A stretch of 64,000 nucleotides of DNA from Acidimicrobiia bacterium (GCA_022827265.1 JAJDTF010000097.1:41075-105074); one strand, 5' to 3'. Positions 18,210 to 28,303 are shown, numbered from the stretch's first letter. Notes: generated by a model not told the origin, from the letters alone. Translations and numbers: made by a program.

Positions 18210-20308
18210 GCCCGGTTCGCATGAGGACAGACACCATGGACCCCACAGCCGACGACGGCCCCAGCCGACCGAAAGTGCCATCCGCAACGGCCGGAACGGG
18301 CGCCTACGACGCCGACGCCATCGAGGTGCTGGAAGGGCTCGAAGCGGTCCGCAAGCGGCCCGGCATGTACATCGGCGGCACTGGCTCTGGCGGGCTCACC
18401 CACCTGCTGTGGGAGATGATCGACAACGCCGTGGATGAGGCCGCTGCGGGGCACGGCAAGCTGATCGAGGTCACCTTTCACAGCAACGGTTCCTACGAGG
18501 TCGCCGACCAGGGCCGCGGCATTCCCGTCGACGTCAAGGAAGGCGAGGTGACGGCGCTGGAAGTGGTGTTCACCGAGCTGCATGCCGGGGGCAAGTTCGG
18601 CAACGGCGCGTACGGCGCGTCGGGAGGTCTGCACGGCGTGGGCGCTTCGGTGGTCAACGCGCTGTCGTCGCAAATGGAGGTCGAGGTCGACCGCAATGGC
18701 CGCACCCACCGGCTGGAGTTCCGGGACCGTGAGGCAGGCAACACCGACGCTGCTGGGCGCTTCCGGCGAGGTCACTCGCTCAAGGTCGTGGGCAAGGTGT
18801 CGCCGAAGCGAACCGGCACGAGGGTGCGTTTCTGGCCCGATGCCGACGTGTTCGATGCCGACGCATCGATCAGCTACGCCGAGGTTCGTGAGCGCGTGGA
18901 GCAGACGTGCTTCCTCGTGCCGAAAGTCAAGTTCTCCCTGACCGACCGACGCCGCGAGCCGATCACGTCTGAGGAACTGATGTCGTCGGGTGGCTTGGCC
19001 GATTTCGTCGAGCAGCTGCGAGGCGATGCCGAGCCGGTCGGCGGCCTCATCGACTTGCACGGCACCGACCAATTCACCGAGCAAGTGCCGGTGGATGGCC
19101 AGCTCACCGAGGTCACCCGTCACTGCGAGGTGGATGTTGCGATGCGCTGGCGTGCATCGTTCGATTCCCGCATCGTGAGCTTCGTGAACACCATTCCCAC
19201 GCCCGACGGAGGCACACATGTGACGGGTTTCGAACGGGCGCTCACGACTGCTGTGAACGGGGCGCTGGCTGACGCCGATCTGCGCAAGCTGCGACGCCTA
19301 CGAGCAGACGCCCGCGCCCAGCGCGAGGACGCTCAGGAGGGCCTCGTGGCAGTGGTACGGGTGACATTCCCCGAACCGCAGTTCCGGGGTCAGACCAAGC
19401 GCGAGCTCGGGACGCCCCCGGTGCAGCGGATCGTCAACAACGTGGTGCGGGACGGGCTGCGCGACTGGTTCTCCGGCGCAGCGGCGTCGAGCAAGCGCGT
19501 TCATGTCAAGGCAGTGCTCGACAAGATCTCCGACGCAGTGGTGAACCGCGTGACCACCCGCCGGGCGCTCGACGAACGGCGCAAGGCAGCGGCACTGGGC
19601 TCGGGCGGCATGCCGGCCAAGCTGGCCGACTGCCGGCTGCATCCCGAGGGCGAGCTGCTGATCGTGGAAGGCGACTCTGCGGCCGGGCCGGCTAAGCGGG
19701 CACGCGACAGCGCTTGGCAGGCGGTGCTGCCGCTGCGGGGCAAGGTGGTGAACGCCGGCAAGGGCACGGCCAAGGCCGTGCTCGACAACGCTGAGGCGAC
19801 AGCGCTGTTCACCGCCGTGGGCGGCGGCTCAGGACCGGCGTTCGATCTGGATCAGACCCGCTACAGCCGCGTCGTGCTGCTGGCCGACGCCGATGTCGAC
19901 GGCAGCCACATTCGCTGCTTGGTGCTCACGCTCATGTACCACTACATGCGCCCGCTGCTCGACGCAGGACGTGTGTTCGCAGCACAGCCGCCGACCCACG
20001 CCTTCACGATCGGGCAGGACAAGCGGTTCGTGTACTCCGAGGCAGAGCGGGATGTGCTCATCGCCGAGTTGGAAGCGGCGGGCCGGCGTTACCGGCTGAC
20101 TCGATTCAAAGGCCTCGGCGAGATGGACGATGACGAGCTGTTCGAGACCACGCTCAATCCCGAGACGCGAGTGCTGCGCCAGATCACCGTCGGGGACGCT
20201 CAAGCTGCGCAGGAGGCATTCGACGTGATGATGGGCGCAGCAGTCGACCCACGCAAGAACTTCATCATCGCCCACAGCAGCACTTACGGCCACGCCCTCG
20301 ACATCTAA
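18206..20308 (+). CDS. Type IIA DNA topoisomerase subunit B (GyrB/ParE-like)
   Basis: ATPase subunit, 700 aa. The GHKL ATP-binding domain has [19 protein letters not shown] and [15 protein letters not shown]. The transducer domain follows, then the TOPRIM domain with [14 protein letters not shown] and [12 protein letters not shown]. The C-terminal [19 protein letters not shown] is the usual ending. The ATG at 18206 overlaps the subunit A stop; internal ATGs at 18221 and 18236 are alternatives because the first 25 residues are non-conserved. The 700-residue length fits the actinobacterial GyrB/ParE type without the large proteobacterial insertion. Confidence 0.92.
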   Translation: MSPVRMRTDTMDPTADDGPSRPKVPSATAGTGAYDADAIEVLEGLEAVRKRPGMYIGGTGSGGLTHLLWEMIDNAVDEAAAGHGKLIEVTFHSNGSYEVADQGRGIPVDVKEGEVTALEVVFTELHAGGKFGNGAYGASGGLHGVGASVVNALSSQMEVEVDRNGRTHRLEFRDREAGNTDAAGRFRRGHSLKVVGKVSPKRTGTRVRFWPDADVFDADASISYAEVRERVEQTCFLVPKVKFSLTDRRREPITSEELMSSGGLADFVEQLRGDAEPVGGLIDLHGTDQFTEQVPVDGQLTEVTRHCEVDVAMRWRASFDSRIVSFVNTIPTPDGGTHVTGFERALTTAVNGALADADLRKLRRLRADARAQREDAQEGLVAVVRVTFPEPQFRGQTKRELGTPPVQRIVNNVVRDGLRDWFSGAAASSKRVHVKAVLDKISDAVVNRVTTRRALDERRKAAALGSGGMPAKLADCRLHPEGELLIVEGDSAAGPAKRARDSAWQAVLPLRGKVVNAGKGTAKAVLDNAEATALFTAVGGGSGPAFDLDQTRYSRVVLLADADVDGSHIRCLVLTLMYHYMRPLLDAGRVFAAQPPTHAFTIGQDKRFVYSEAERDVLIAELEAAGRRYRLTRFKGLGEMDDDELFETTLNPETRVLRQITVGDAQAAQEAFDVMMGAAVDPRKNFIIAHSSTYGHALDI

Positions 20309-20382
20309 GACGCCCTCTTGCGAACGGCGTACCGAAAATCAGGGCAGGCGTTTGGCCAGCGTTGGCTACCTCTCGGACGCCG

Positions 20383-20399
20383 ATAATAGACATTATGTC
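20383..20399. other. Short AT-rich nested palindrome between convergent genes
   Basis: ATAAT-AGAC-ATTAT (20383-20396) overlaps GACAT-T-ATGTC (20389-20399). It stands out against the surrounding GC-rich DNA, in the 162-bp gap between topoisomerase B and the convergent lytic transglycosylase. It may be a protein-binding site; it is too AT-rich and lacks a U-tract, so a classical terminator is unlikely. Confidence 0.3.
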
Positions 20400-20470
20400 A
20401 AGTTGAGTCGATTCGGTGACATCCCGTACCGTGCATCCCGGCTCCGACCCCGTTGCCGGGCTGCGGGCTG

Positions 20471-21325
20471 CTAGTCCGTGGTCTGTGGAGGACCCGGTGA
20501 ATCAGCGGCGGCTTGGCAGGCTGGTGAGGCCCGGCTCCTGTCATCGAAGCACCAGGGTTGCCATCCCCGGATCAGCCACATGTCGTACGCAACCTGCAGG
20601 TTGATCTCGGGTTGCAGCCATGGATCGCATGGAGAAGATGGTCGACGACCTGTACGCAGCCCTTCCTCCTTGGCATGGAAGCACCACTGGGCTGCCGGTG
20701 TAGCCGTGGTGATGCCGTCACAACGCAGTTCCGGTGCGCTGATGTCGTCGGGCAGGTGTGCAACGTTGGGGAGTCGATCGATGCCTTTGCCGGCCCAGCA
20801 CGTTGCATTGAGCTGCAGCAGACCCCAGTCGTTGGTCACGGAGACCAAGCGTTCGGAGCAGCGCGATTCTCGCCACATCAACGCGAGGACTACGTCGGGG
20901 TCCCAATCCCCCATTTCCTGGACCTGAGATCGGTAACGGTCGCATGCCAATGACACTCCCGGAGCAACCGTGCGGCGGAATTGCTGACTCGGTTCGATGA
21001 GTTCATATGCGGTCGCGATGGGCGAAGCGGGCAGGTTCGGATGCTCGACGACTGCGTTGTCTTCCATTCCCTCCCGGCGTGTCGACGCCGGCTCGGAACT
21101 GGTTTCGATGATGACCGGCGGCGCTGACAGCGGGCTGCGTAGGGCTGTCGGGGCTGCATTTGCTGATGACAACGTGGAGGGTTGCGCAGATGGGTTCGCC
21201 AGGGGCGGCGTGGTGCCCGTCTCCGGTGAGCTGGCGGCAGCCAAGATCAAGGCAGCGGTGGCGACGGCCGATACACAGACCGTGGCCGCGGCGATGCGTT
21301 TGAGATGTCGTAAGAGAGGGGACAT
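20471..21325 (-). CDS. Exported lytic transglycosylase (SLT-like domain)
   Basis: Peptidoglycan-cleaving enzyme, 284 aa. An N-terminal basic stretch and hydrophobic helix (residues about 10-31) form a signal peptide or anchor. A Pro/Ser/Ala-rich linker (32-110) leads to an SLT-type domain with the catalytic glutamate Glu153 in ALMWRESRC and the GLLQLN motif a little further on (167-172). Several cysteines in the catalytic domain (Cys128, Cys156 and others) suggest disulfides, in line with an extracytoplasmic protein. An AAGG ribosome site lies 2-6 nt before the ATG at 21325. It is divergent from the amidohydrolase gene. Confidence 0.82.
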   Translation of the reverse strand: MSPLLRHLKRIAAATVCVSAVATAALILAAASSPETGTTPPLANPSAQPSTLSSANAAPTALRSPLSAPPVIIETSSEPASTRREGMEDNAVVEHPNLPASPIATAYELIEPSQQFRRTVAPGVSLACDRYRSQVQEMGDWDPDVVLALMWRESRCSERLVSVTNDWGLLQLNATCWAGKGIDRLPNVAHLPDDISAPELRCDGITTATPAAQWCFHAKEEGLRTGRRPSSPCDPWLQPEINLQVAYDMWLIRGWQPWCFDDRSRASPACQAAADSPGPPQTTD

Positions 21326-21501
21326 TGCCTTGGGGGGGTCGGCAAACGAGGCGGGAGCCTATGGCTTGACACTCGCTGAGAGCTGTCAGCGTCCCGGCAG
21401 GCCTGGAGCGGGACGGGTAGCGTGATGGCACGGTTGCTCGGGCGCCTGGCCCGGGTGCAACCGGCGCGATCAGATCACGCCGAGCAGTACGGGGGCATGC
21501 C

Positions 21502-23238
21502 ATGAGCGCTGAGTTCGACGTTCACATCAAGGGCGGGACTGTCGTCGACGGCACCCGAGTCCCTCGTTACAAGGGCGACGTCTGGATTCGTGACGGCAAG
21601 GTCGCCCAGCTCGGCGGCCGGCCGCAGGGCACCTCGAAGCGGGAGATCGACGCCACCGGCAAGATCGTGGCACCCGGCTTCGTCGACCTGCACACCCACT
21701 ACGACGCCCAGATCCGCTGGGACCCGTGGTGCACTATCTCGGGCTACCACGGCGTGACCTCGGTGGTGCTCGGCAACTGCGGGTTCGGCTTCGCCCCCGT
21801 CAAGCCTGAGTTCCGTGACCGCTCCATGCTCACCATGACTCGTACCGAGGCGATCCCCTATGAGTCGATGCGGCTGGGCATGGACTGGGACTGGGAGACC
21901 ATCCCCGAATACTTGGACTCGCTCGACCGTGCCCCCAAAGGGGTCAATGTCATCCAGTACATGCCCACGGCATCGCTGATGACCTACGTGATGGGCCTTG
22001 ACAAGGCCAAGGCAGGCGAGCCGGCCTCCGAAGCCGAGCGCAAGGAGATGGCTCGCCTCCTGCACGAGGGCATGGACGCTGGGCTCTGCGGCTTCTCCAT
22101 CCAGCGCCTCGGCCCCGACAGCGTGCAGGCCGACTTCGACGGCTCCCCCATGGTCACCGACATCATGTGCGACGAGGACATCCTGAACTTGGCGCGTGTG
22201 CTGGCCGAGCGCGATGAGGGCTTCATCCAGATCACCCAGGGCACCGGCGACATCCGGGCCGACATCAAGTTCCTCGAAGTGCTCGCCGGTGCCGCCCAGC
22301 GGCCCATCCTGCACAACGTGGTGGCACCGGCCCGCAAGGACCCCGAGGTGCACCGGCGGCCGCTGCGCTGGATCGACAAGTGCTGGAACCAGGAACTGCC
22401 GATCTATGCACAGTGCGGCACCGGGCGCGCCGGCTTCGCCTTCACGCTCGAGCACTGGAACCTCTACGACGCCTCCCCCGCCTGGCGTGCGGTCACCACC
22501 GGCTCCAAGGAGGAGAAGATCGAGAAGATGTCCGATCCCGAGCTGCGCAAGGCGCTCGTGGACGAGGCCGCCGAAGCCGACCGCCGGCTGCAGGTGATTC
22601 AGGCTGGCGTGGGCGGCAACCCCAAGGGCCTGATCGTCCAGGGCGTCAACCGCCAAGCCGACATGCAGCAGTACGTCGGCCGCTCGGTCGGCGATCTCGC
22701 CGAAGAACAAGGCAAGCACCCCATCGAGGTCATGCTGGATCTGTCCCTGCAGGGCGATCTCAACGTGGAGTTCCTGGGCCCCGACAAGGGCTCGAACGCC
22801 GAGTTCATGGGCGAGATGATGCAGTCGCCCTACGCCATCCCCGGCGTCTCCGATGGCGGCGCGCATACCAAGTTCTTCAGCGGCGGCTCCTACACCACCG
22901 ACTTCCTGACGTGGCTGGTGCGTGACGAAGGCACCGTGACACTGGAGGAGGCGCACTACCGTCTCTCGGCGCTGGCCGCCCATGCTGCCGGCTTCAAGGA
23001 CCGGGGGACGCTGCGCGAGGGCGCCGCCGCCGATGTGGTGGTCTACGACATGGAAGAGCTCGAGATCGACCCGCCGTGGATCGGCAATGTCGAGCACGAC
23101 CTGCCGGGCGGCGAATGGCGCCGGGTGCAGCGGGCCAAGGGCTACGACCAGATCATCGTCAACGGTGAGGTCACCTTCGAGTCCGGCGAATGCACCGGCG
23201 CAACCCCCGGCCGGCTGCTGCGCCACGGCCGCGGCTGA
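21502..23238 (+). CDS. N-acyl-D-amino-acid deacylase-like amidohydrolase (amidohydrolase family 3)
   Basis: Metal-dependent amidohydrolase, 578 aa. The metal motif HTHYD lies in GFVDLHTHYDAQIRWDPW near residue 66, and GNCGFGFAP carries the cysteine typical of D-aminoacylases. The late strand GVSDGGAHTKFF provides the catalytic aspartate. It begins with the usual beta-sandwich (DVHIKGGTVVDG) and closes it with GTLREGAAADVVVYD. The true substrate is unknown; many relatives are annotated as D-aminoacylases without proof. It has a GGGGG-containing ribosome site before the ATG at 21502. The stop is followed at once by dispersed repeat copy A. Confidence 0.88.
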   Translation: MSAEFDVHIKGGTVVDGTRVPRYKGDVWIRDGKVAQLGGRPQGTSKREIDATGKIVAPGFVDLHTHYDAQIRWDPWCTISGYHGVTSVVLGNCGFGFAPVKPEFRDRSMLTMTRTEAIPYESMRLGMDWDWETIPEYLDSLDRAPKGVNVIQYMPTASLMTYVMGLDKAKAGEPASEAERKEMARLLHEGMDAGLCGFSIQRLGPDSVQADFDGSPMVTDIMCDEDILNLARVLAERDEGFIQITQGTGDIRADIKFLEVLAGAAQRPILHNVVAPARKDPEVHRRPLRWIDKCWNQELPIYAQCGTGRAGFAFTLEHWNLYDASPAWRAVTTGSKEEKIEKMSDPELRKALVDEAAEADRRLQVIQAGVGGNPKGLIVQGVNRQADMQQYVGRSVGDLAEEQGKHPIEVMLDLSLQGDLNVEFLGPDKGSNAEFMGEMMQSPYAIPGVSDGGAHTKFFSGGSYTTDFLTWLVRDEGTVTLEEAHYRLSALAAHAAGFKDRGTLREGAAADVVVYDMEELEIDPPWIGNVEHDLPGGEWRRVQRAKGYDQIIVNGEVTFESGECTGATPGRLLRHGRG

Positions 23239-23242
23239 CAGA

Positions 23243-23323
23243 GGCTGAGCCGAAGGGCGACGCCGTGGCCCGAGCGGCCGTGAGCCCAATCACATGAGCA
23301 TGGGGAACAAGAGCGGGAAGCAA
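23243..23323 (+). repeat. Dispersed intergenic repeat, copy A
   Basis: It starts GGCTGAGCCGAAGGGCGACG, continues CCGTGGCCCGAGCGGCCGTGAGC, then has a variable 17-20 nt, and ends GGAACAAGAGCGGGAAGCAA. It matches copy C (32881-32963) in order and spacing. Copies B (30078-30140) and D (55275-55415) are in the opposite orientation. Confidence 0.8.
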
Positions 23324-23362
23324 TGGCGACGCGACAGGTATCTGCAGAATGGACTGCGACAC

Positions 23363-24076
23363 ATGACCATCACTCCTGAGACCTACGACGGCCCCACCGA
23401 GGTCGACTTCCACTTCGATGTGATGTGCCCGTGGGCATACCAGACCTCCATCTGGATGCGTGACGTGCGCGACCAGTTGGGGCTGACGGTGAACTGGAAG
23501 TTCTTCAGCCTCGAAGAGGTGAATCTGCGCGAAGGCAAGAAGCATCCCTGGGAGCGCGACTGGAGCTACGGCTGGTCGATGATGCGCATCGGGGCGATCC
23601 TGCGGCGCGAATCCATGGATCTGCTTGACCAGTGGTACGCAGTGTCGGGCGAGGCCCTCCACGTCGACGGCAACCGTCCCCACAATCCCGACGTGGCCCG
23701 TCACCTGCTCGAACAGATCGGCGCCGATCCCGGCATTGTCGATCTGTCCATCGACGACCAGAGCACCCATGACGAGATCAAGGCCGAGCACCAGCGGGTC
23801 GTCGATTCGGGCGGTTTCGGCGTGCCCACGCTGTACTTCGGCGACACGGCGATCTTCGGACCGGTGCTGCTCGAGCCGCCCACCGGCGACGCCGCGCTGC
23901 GCATGTGGGAGCTGGTCATCGGCTGGCTGGAATTCCCGCACTTGTATGAGATCCAGCACATGCCGCGTGACGAGAAGAAGATCTTCGACACCTTCAGGCC
24001 GTATCTCGAGGCTCGCGACTGGGTGAGCATCAACCGCGGCAAGGAAGTCGGCTTCGAGCCAGCGGCAGCGGACTGA
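23363..24076 (+). CDS. DsbA-family (thioredoxin-fold) protein, Rv2466c/FrnE-like
   Basis: Thioredoxin-fold protein of 237 residues. The active-site-like motif is CPWA in FHFDVMCPWAYQT (near residue 22), so only the first cysteine of CxxC is kept; GFGVPTLYFGD supplies the cis-proline loop. The overall pattern, including AIFGPVLLEPPTGD, resembles mycothiol-dependent nitroreductase/oxidoreductases of the Rv2466c type, which also act through one key cysteine. The ATG at 23363 is chosen because the upstream 23 codons derive from repeat copy A and are non-conserved. The cofactor and substrate are unknown. Confidence 0.75.
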   Translation: MTITPETYDGPTEVDFHFDVMCPWAYQTSIWMRDVRDQLGLTVNWKFFSLEEVNLREGKKHPWERDWSYGWSMMRIGAILRRESMDLLDQWYAVSGEALHVDGNRPHNPDVARHLLEQIGADPGIVDLSIDDQSTHDEIKAEHQRVVDSGGFGVPTLYFGDTAIFGPVLLEPPTGDAALRMWELVIGWLEFPHLYEIQHMPRDEKKIFDTFRPYLEARDWVSINRGKEVGFEPAAAD

Positions 24077-24083
24077 ACAGCGC

Positions 24084-24497
24084 TCAGGACGCTGTGAACT
24101 CCTCGTCGTCTGAAGCGAGCAGGTCCCCGGCTGCCGCCAGTGCCCCCGCCATCGCGACAGCACGCTGGTAGACGGCTTCGAAGTAGTGCTCCGCTGCTGC
24201 CTCGCGTCCCGCCAGAGGCGGTTTGCCGAGCGAGCGCACGGTCGACGTCGGATCCGTCGTGACCGAGATGCGGCGTGTCTCAGTGAGAGTGTCGGGCGGC
24301 TGGTCCGGCGCAGCGTCAGCGTTGGCCGATCCGTTAGATGCTCCATTGGCAGCCGCATCAGGCTGTTCTGACGGCGGCGTTGCGCCCGCAGCTCCATGCC
24401 AGAAGGCTGCACTCGCCTCGGCGGCCTGCCGTTGCTGGATCTCAGCCCCGTCGATGCGACGGGTACGCGACGTCTTGCGCCGACGGCGGTTGCTCAT
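24084..24497 (-). CDS. Small disordered protein coupled to the SNF2 helicase
   Basis: A 137-residue protein with a very basic N-terminus (NRRRRKTSRTRR), an Ala/Pro-rich disordered middle, and a helical C-terminal segment (about 95-130, REAAAEHYFEAVYQRAVAMAGAL). I do not recognise a family. Its ATG overlaps the stop of the large SNF2-type ATPase, so the two are translated together and it may be a partner of that ATPase. Confidence 0.65.
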   Translation of the reverse strand: MSNRRRRKTSRTRRIDGAEIQQRQAAEASAAFWHGAAGATPPSEQPDAAANGASNGSANADAAPDQPPDTLTETRRISVTTDPTSTVRSLGKPPLAGREAAAEHYFEAVYQRAVAMAGALAAAGDLLASDDEEFTAS

Positions 24498-27400
24498 GAC
24501 GCACCTGCACTTGCCGGCACCAGGTCTGCCACCGGGGGCGTGCTGGTGTCGATCCCGTTGGAATCCTCGGCGAGGAGGGCATCAGGGTCGATGCCCAAGG
24601 CGTGCCGGAGCTGCTCGGCGTCGAGATCGCCGATGGAGCTGGCTTTCGGCAGCACCATGTCGGCGATGCGCCGTTTTCCGGCCACGACCTCCTCCACCCG
24701 TTCGTCCACCGTGCCGGGACAGACCAGGCGGTGGCAGATGACCGTGCGAGTCTGACCGATGCGCCATGCCCGGTCGCGAGCCTGGTCCTCGACAGCGGGG
24801 TTCCACCAGCGGTCGTAGAGCACCACATGACTCGCCGCGGTCAGGTTCAAGCCGGTGCCGCCTGCCTTGAGCGACAGCACCATCGCCCCAGGTCCGTCCT
24901 CGGACTGGAAGCGCTGCACCATGCGATCACGGGCTGAGCGGCCCAGCCCGCCGTGGTAGCAATCGATCTGCAAACCGGTCCGCCGAGTCAGATGGGCGGC
25001 CAGCCGCTCGCCCCATGTGGCGAAGTGCGTGAATACCAGCGCCCGCTCCCCCGCTGCGAAGACCGCTTCCAGAATCTCGTTGAGCCGGTCGAGCTTGCCG
25101 CTGCGCCCTTCGATCTCGTCGAAGTAGTCGTCGGGCCGGTAGTTCAGCGGGTGATTGCAGATCTGCTTGAGGGCGGTGATGGCTGCCAGCACCGCACCCT
25201 TGCGCTTCTCGCCGGCTTGCTCGCTCTCAGCGGTGTCCACGATGAGCTGGTCCAGCACGGCTTGGTACAGGCCGATCTGCTCTGGTGTCATCGCGCAGTG
25301 CGCAATCTCGTCGATGCGGTCGGGCAGCTCGGCGGCGATCTGCGGTTCGGCCTTGGTGCGACGGAACACCAGCACGCCGTTCAGCGCATACAGGGCAGAT
25401 TCAGCCGCACCCCGGGCATCGCCGGGCCGCTGGAGCTGGGCGATGAACTGCGGGCGCTCGCCCACGAGGCCGGGATTGCAGAAGTCCATGATCGCCCAGA
25501 GATCGCCCAGACCGTTTTCGATCGGCGTGCCGGTGAGCGCAACGCGGACCCGGGCAGACAAGCGCCGCAGCTGCTTCGCGGTCTCGCTGTTGTGATTCTT
25601 GATGACCTGCGCCTCGTCGACCACGATGCGGTCCCAAGCAACCTCTTCGAGCGCGTCGATGTCGCGAACCGCCGTGCCGTACGTCGTGAACACCACGTCG
25701 ATCGGTCGGTTGCCGGATGCAGCGTCGCGGTCGGTCACCGCCGCGACCAGGTCGGCGGGTGTGCGCCGCGAGGGGCCGTGATGGATGACCGTGCGCAGCC
25801 CAGGGGTGAAGCGGCCGGCCTCGGCTGCCCAGTTGCTCACCACCGCAGGCGGAGCGATCACCAGGGCCGGGGCCTCCCGACGGTCCGCGGCAATACGCGC
25901 CAAGACGGTCGGCGTCTTGCCCAGGCCCATGTCCAGTGCCAAGCACCCTCCGAGGCCGGCCCCGTCCAGGAACTCCAGCCACGCCAGTGCCTCGGCTTGG
26001 TAGTTGCGCAATTCACCGACAAAGCCATCGGGCGTGCGCTCGGCGGCCGATGAGGTCTCGGCTGCAGAGCGCAGCAGGTCGGCCGCCCAGCCGCTGCCGG
26101 AGATGGTGATGCCGCCGCGCACCGACGGACCCTCGAGGCCCAGTACTTGGCGCAGCATCTGCGAACCGGTGAGGGCGGTGACCTCTGCGCGCTCGGCAAG
26201 AGCGGCGGCGGCCTCGGCGAGGTCGGCATGATCCAGTGCGATCCACCGGCCCCGGTCGCGTACAAGCGGTCGTGCTTGGGAGGCCAGTTCGTGAATCTGA
26301 TCTGCGGTCAGCTCCACGTCTCCGAAGACCGCTGTCCAGCTCACGGCGGTGAGCTGCTGCGCTCCCAGGGCGCTGTCGGCGTCGTCGGCGGTGAGTCGGA
26401 GCGAGGGCGCCGGGCGCTCACGGGAGAGGTTCGGGACCTCGACCTTGAAGCCTGCGGACTGCAGTGCCGGCCCCGTCACCGACATGAGCTCCCATGCCTC
26501 GTCCTGACTGAGGATCACTTCGCCGCGTCGTTTGCCCCCGGGACGCATCAGCACCGGCAGCAGCCGTTCGAGGCGGGTCAGCTGATCGCGTACTTCGGTG
26601 CGGTGCGAGCTGACGCCGCTCACCATCGCGACCTCGACGGGCTCGGTCACGCCTTCGGGGCTGGTGGCGAGCACCTCCATGTGCCAAGCCCCGGCGTCGT
26701 CGGGCTCGTCCAGCCGAACGACCAGCGACTGCCGGGCGGCGCCAGTCACCGGCCTGGCCCACAGCTCGATGCGTCGGGCCAGATCGGAGCCTTGAGTTGC
26801 CGAGCCGACGAAGCGGGTGCCGTCGAGGTATGCCAGGAAAGCCTCGGCCATCTCCGCCCGACTCCGGGGCTCGGGCGATGCGGCAGGGACATCGAGCCGT
26901 TTCGCGGCACTTGTCACGATGGCGTCGACCATGCCGGACAGGGCCGATTGCACCGTGGTTCGCGCCTCTGACTTGGGTTCGGGTGCGGCCACTGCACCTG
27001 GCAGGCAGTCGATGAGCGCCGTCAGTCGATCTGCTGGCGGCGACGCCGGCTGCCACTGCACCGAGAATTCGGCCGTGTCGGGCCGTTTGCGATTGCGGCG
27101 TTTGCGGACTCGGTGGAGCCGCGGCACTGTTCGCCCTCCTGCTACCAGTTCCACCGCCGTCCTGGCCGCGGTTCGCAGCCAGAGTGCGCTGGCACCGAGC
27201 AAGAGGTCGCTGTTCGGGCTGCGTACGGCAGTGTCGAGCTGCTCGTTGCCGTGCAGAGACTCGTCGTCGCTGGCTGGATCGCTGTCGGCTGCTATGCCGG
27301 GAGAGATCCCGGAAGCGGACGAGGAGTCGGCCGAGCTGCCCGCCGCCGGACCATGAAGACCGACCAGCCAGCCCAGCACGTCGCCGACGTCAGCCACCAA

Positions 27401-28069
27401 CGCCTCGGCGCTCATCCCGCCCGGCAGCTTGATGTTCGGATGGGAGCGCCAGACACTGTCCGGAGCTCCGGTGGCCACCAGACGGTCCATGATCCGATCT
27501 GTGGGGTCGGGCTCGGTGCCGGCGCCGGCAGCCCACGCGACGATCCGGCCGGGCAGCCAGGACAGCTGCAGTGCAGACGGTTCGGGCGGCGGACCTGCTG
27601 TGGCATCGCCGGCGCCTGGATCGGCGGCTGCGTCATCGGGCGACTCAGTGGCATCAAGGCCCGTCAGGCGCTCGTAGGCGGCGGCAAGCTCGGAGAAATC
27701 GGTCTCGAAATCTCGCACGACCTGCCGGCGGATCGGCCGAGGCAGCCGTCGGGCCCCTGACAGCGAGGATTCCGTCTGATCGAGCAGATCCAGGAGAACT
27801 CGTTCCCAGCGCAGCCGGTCGGTCTCGAGCGCGGCGACATCGTCCTTCCCGGCGGTGCCTTGCGCCTCGGCCCAGACCAGACGCGCTATCTGGGACCAGC
27901 GCATCGTTGCGAGGGCAGAGGCCGCCGCGCCATTGCGCCCCGCGCCGTTGGGCGCCGTGGCGGAATCCGGGATGCCGCCGTTGCGAGCGAGGTCATCGGC
28001 AGGCGCGAGCTGCCGGAGCGCCGGCGCGCCCCGGTTCGGAGGATGGGTCGGTGAGTCTTCGTCGCTCAT
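24494..28069 (-). CDS. SNF2-family helicase/ATPase with N-terminal extension
   Basis: Large SWI2/SNF2-type ATPase, 1191 aa from the ATG at 28069 (a GTG at 28087 is an alternative). The ATPase core is in the last 500 residues: Walker A MGLGKT (714-719), the DEAQ box near residue 818 in VDEAQVIKNH, LTGTPIENGLGDLW, then VFTHFATWGERLAAHL and QARDRAWRIGQT in the second RecA domain. Upstream, about 700 residues include the SNF2-associated region of bacterial stand-alone family members (the LSRERPAPSLRL part). Such proteins probably translocate on double-stranded DNA; no defence genes lie beside it. A small coupled partner follows. Confidence 0.88.
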   Translation of the reverse strand: MSDEDSPTHPPNRGAPALRQLAPADDLARNGGIPDSATAPNGAGRNGAAASALATMRWSQIARLVWAEAQGTAGKDDVAALETDRLRWERVLLDLLDQTESSLSGARRLPRPIRRQVVRDFETDFSELAAAYERLTGLDATESPDDAAADPGAGDATAGPPPEPSALQLSWLPGRIVAWAAGAGTEPDPTDRIMDRLVATGAPDSVWRSHPNIKLPGGMSAEALVADVGDVLGWLVGLHGPAAGSSADSSSASGISPGIAADSDPASDDESLHGNEQLDTAVRSPNSDLLLGASALWLRTAARTAVELVAGGRTVPRLHRVRKRRNRKRPDTAEFSVQWQPASPPADRLTALIDCLPGAVAAPEPKSEARTTVQSALSGMVDAIVTSAAKRLDVPAASPEPRSRAEMAEAFLAYLDGTRFVGSATQGSDLARRIELWARPVTGAARQSLVVRLDEPDDAGAWHMEVLATSPEGVTEPVEVAMVSGVSSHRTEVRDQLTRLERLLPVLMRPGGKRRGEVILSQDEAWELMSVTGPALQSAGFKVEVPNLSRERPAPSLRLTADDADSALGAQQLTAVSWTAVFGDVELTADQIHELASQARPLVRDRGRWIALDHADLAEAAAALAERAEVTALTGSQMLRQVLGLEGPSVRGGITISGSGWAADLLRSAAETSSAAERTPDGFVGELRNYQAEALAWLEFLDGAGLGGCLALDMGLGKTPTVLARIAADRREAPALVIAPPAVVSNWAAEAGRFTPGLRTVIHHGPSRRTPADLVAAVTDRDAASGNRPIDVVFTTYGTAVRDIDALEEVAWDRIVVDEAQVIKNHNSETAKQLRRLSARVRVALTGTPIENGLGDLWAIMDFCNPGLVGERPQFIAQLQRPGDARGAAESALYALNGVLVFRRTKAEPQIAAELPDRIDEIAHCAMTPEQIGLYQAVLDQLIVDTAESEQAGEKRKGAVLAAITALKQICNHPLNYRPDDYFDEIEGRSGKLDRLNEILEAVFAAGERALVFTHFATWGERLAAHLTRRTGLQIDCYHGGLGRSARDRMVQRFQSEDGPGAMVLSLKAGGTGLNLTAASHVVLYDRWWNPAVEDQARDRAWRIGQTRTVICHRLVCPGTVDERVEEVVAGKRRIADMVLPKASSIGDLDAEQLRHALGIDPDALLAEDSNGIDTSTPPVADLVPASAGAS

Positions 28070-28274
28070 CGCGTCACGCAGGGGCACGGGCAGGTGCGCT
28101 GCAGCGCCTGTCCGGACTGCGCTGGGGGCATGGCCCGAACCGTTGATGCAGGACCTGCTGCGGACACAGTCACCGTGGTCGGCACTGTGGCCCTGGTCCG
28201 CTGCCGAGACCGCACGACCGATGCACGGTCGCCGGTGTGCAGTCGCCGGCTACGCCGACTGAGGGTACTGGACA

Positions 28275-28293
28275 CGCGTTGCATCGCAACGCG
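28275..28293. promoter_or_regulatory. Perfect 19-bp inverted repeat upstream of proS
   Basis: CGCGTTGC-ATC-GCAACGCG, two 8-bp arms with a 3-bp centre, ends 10 bp before the proS -10 box and 23 bp before its ATG. The position fits an operator covering the promoter spacer. No U-tract follows, so a terminator is unlikely. Confidence 0.55.
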
Positions 28294-28303
28294 ATTGCTC
28301 GCT

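Noticed and set aside
28275..28293. Rho-independent terminator before proS
   Set aside because: No T-run follows on either strand, and both flanking genes point away from the site.
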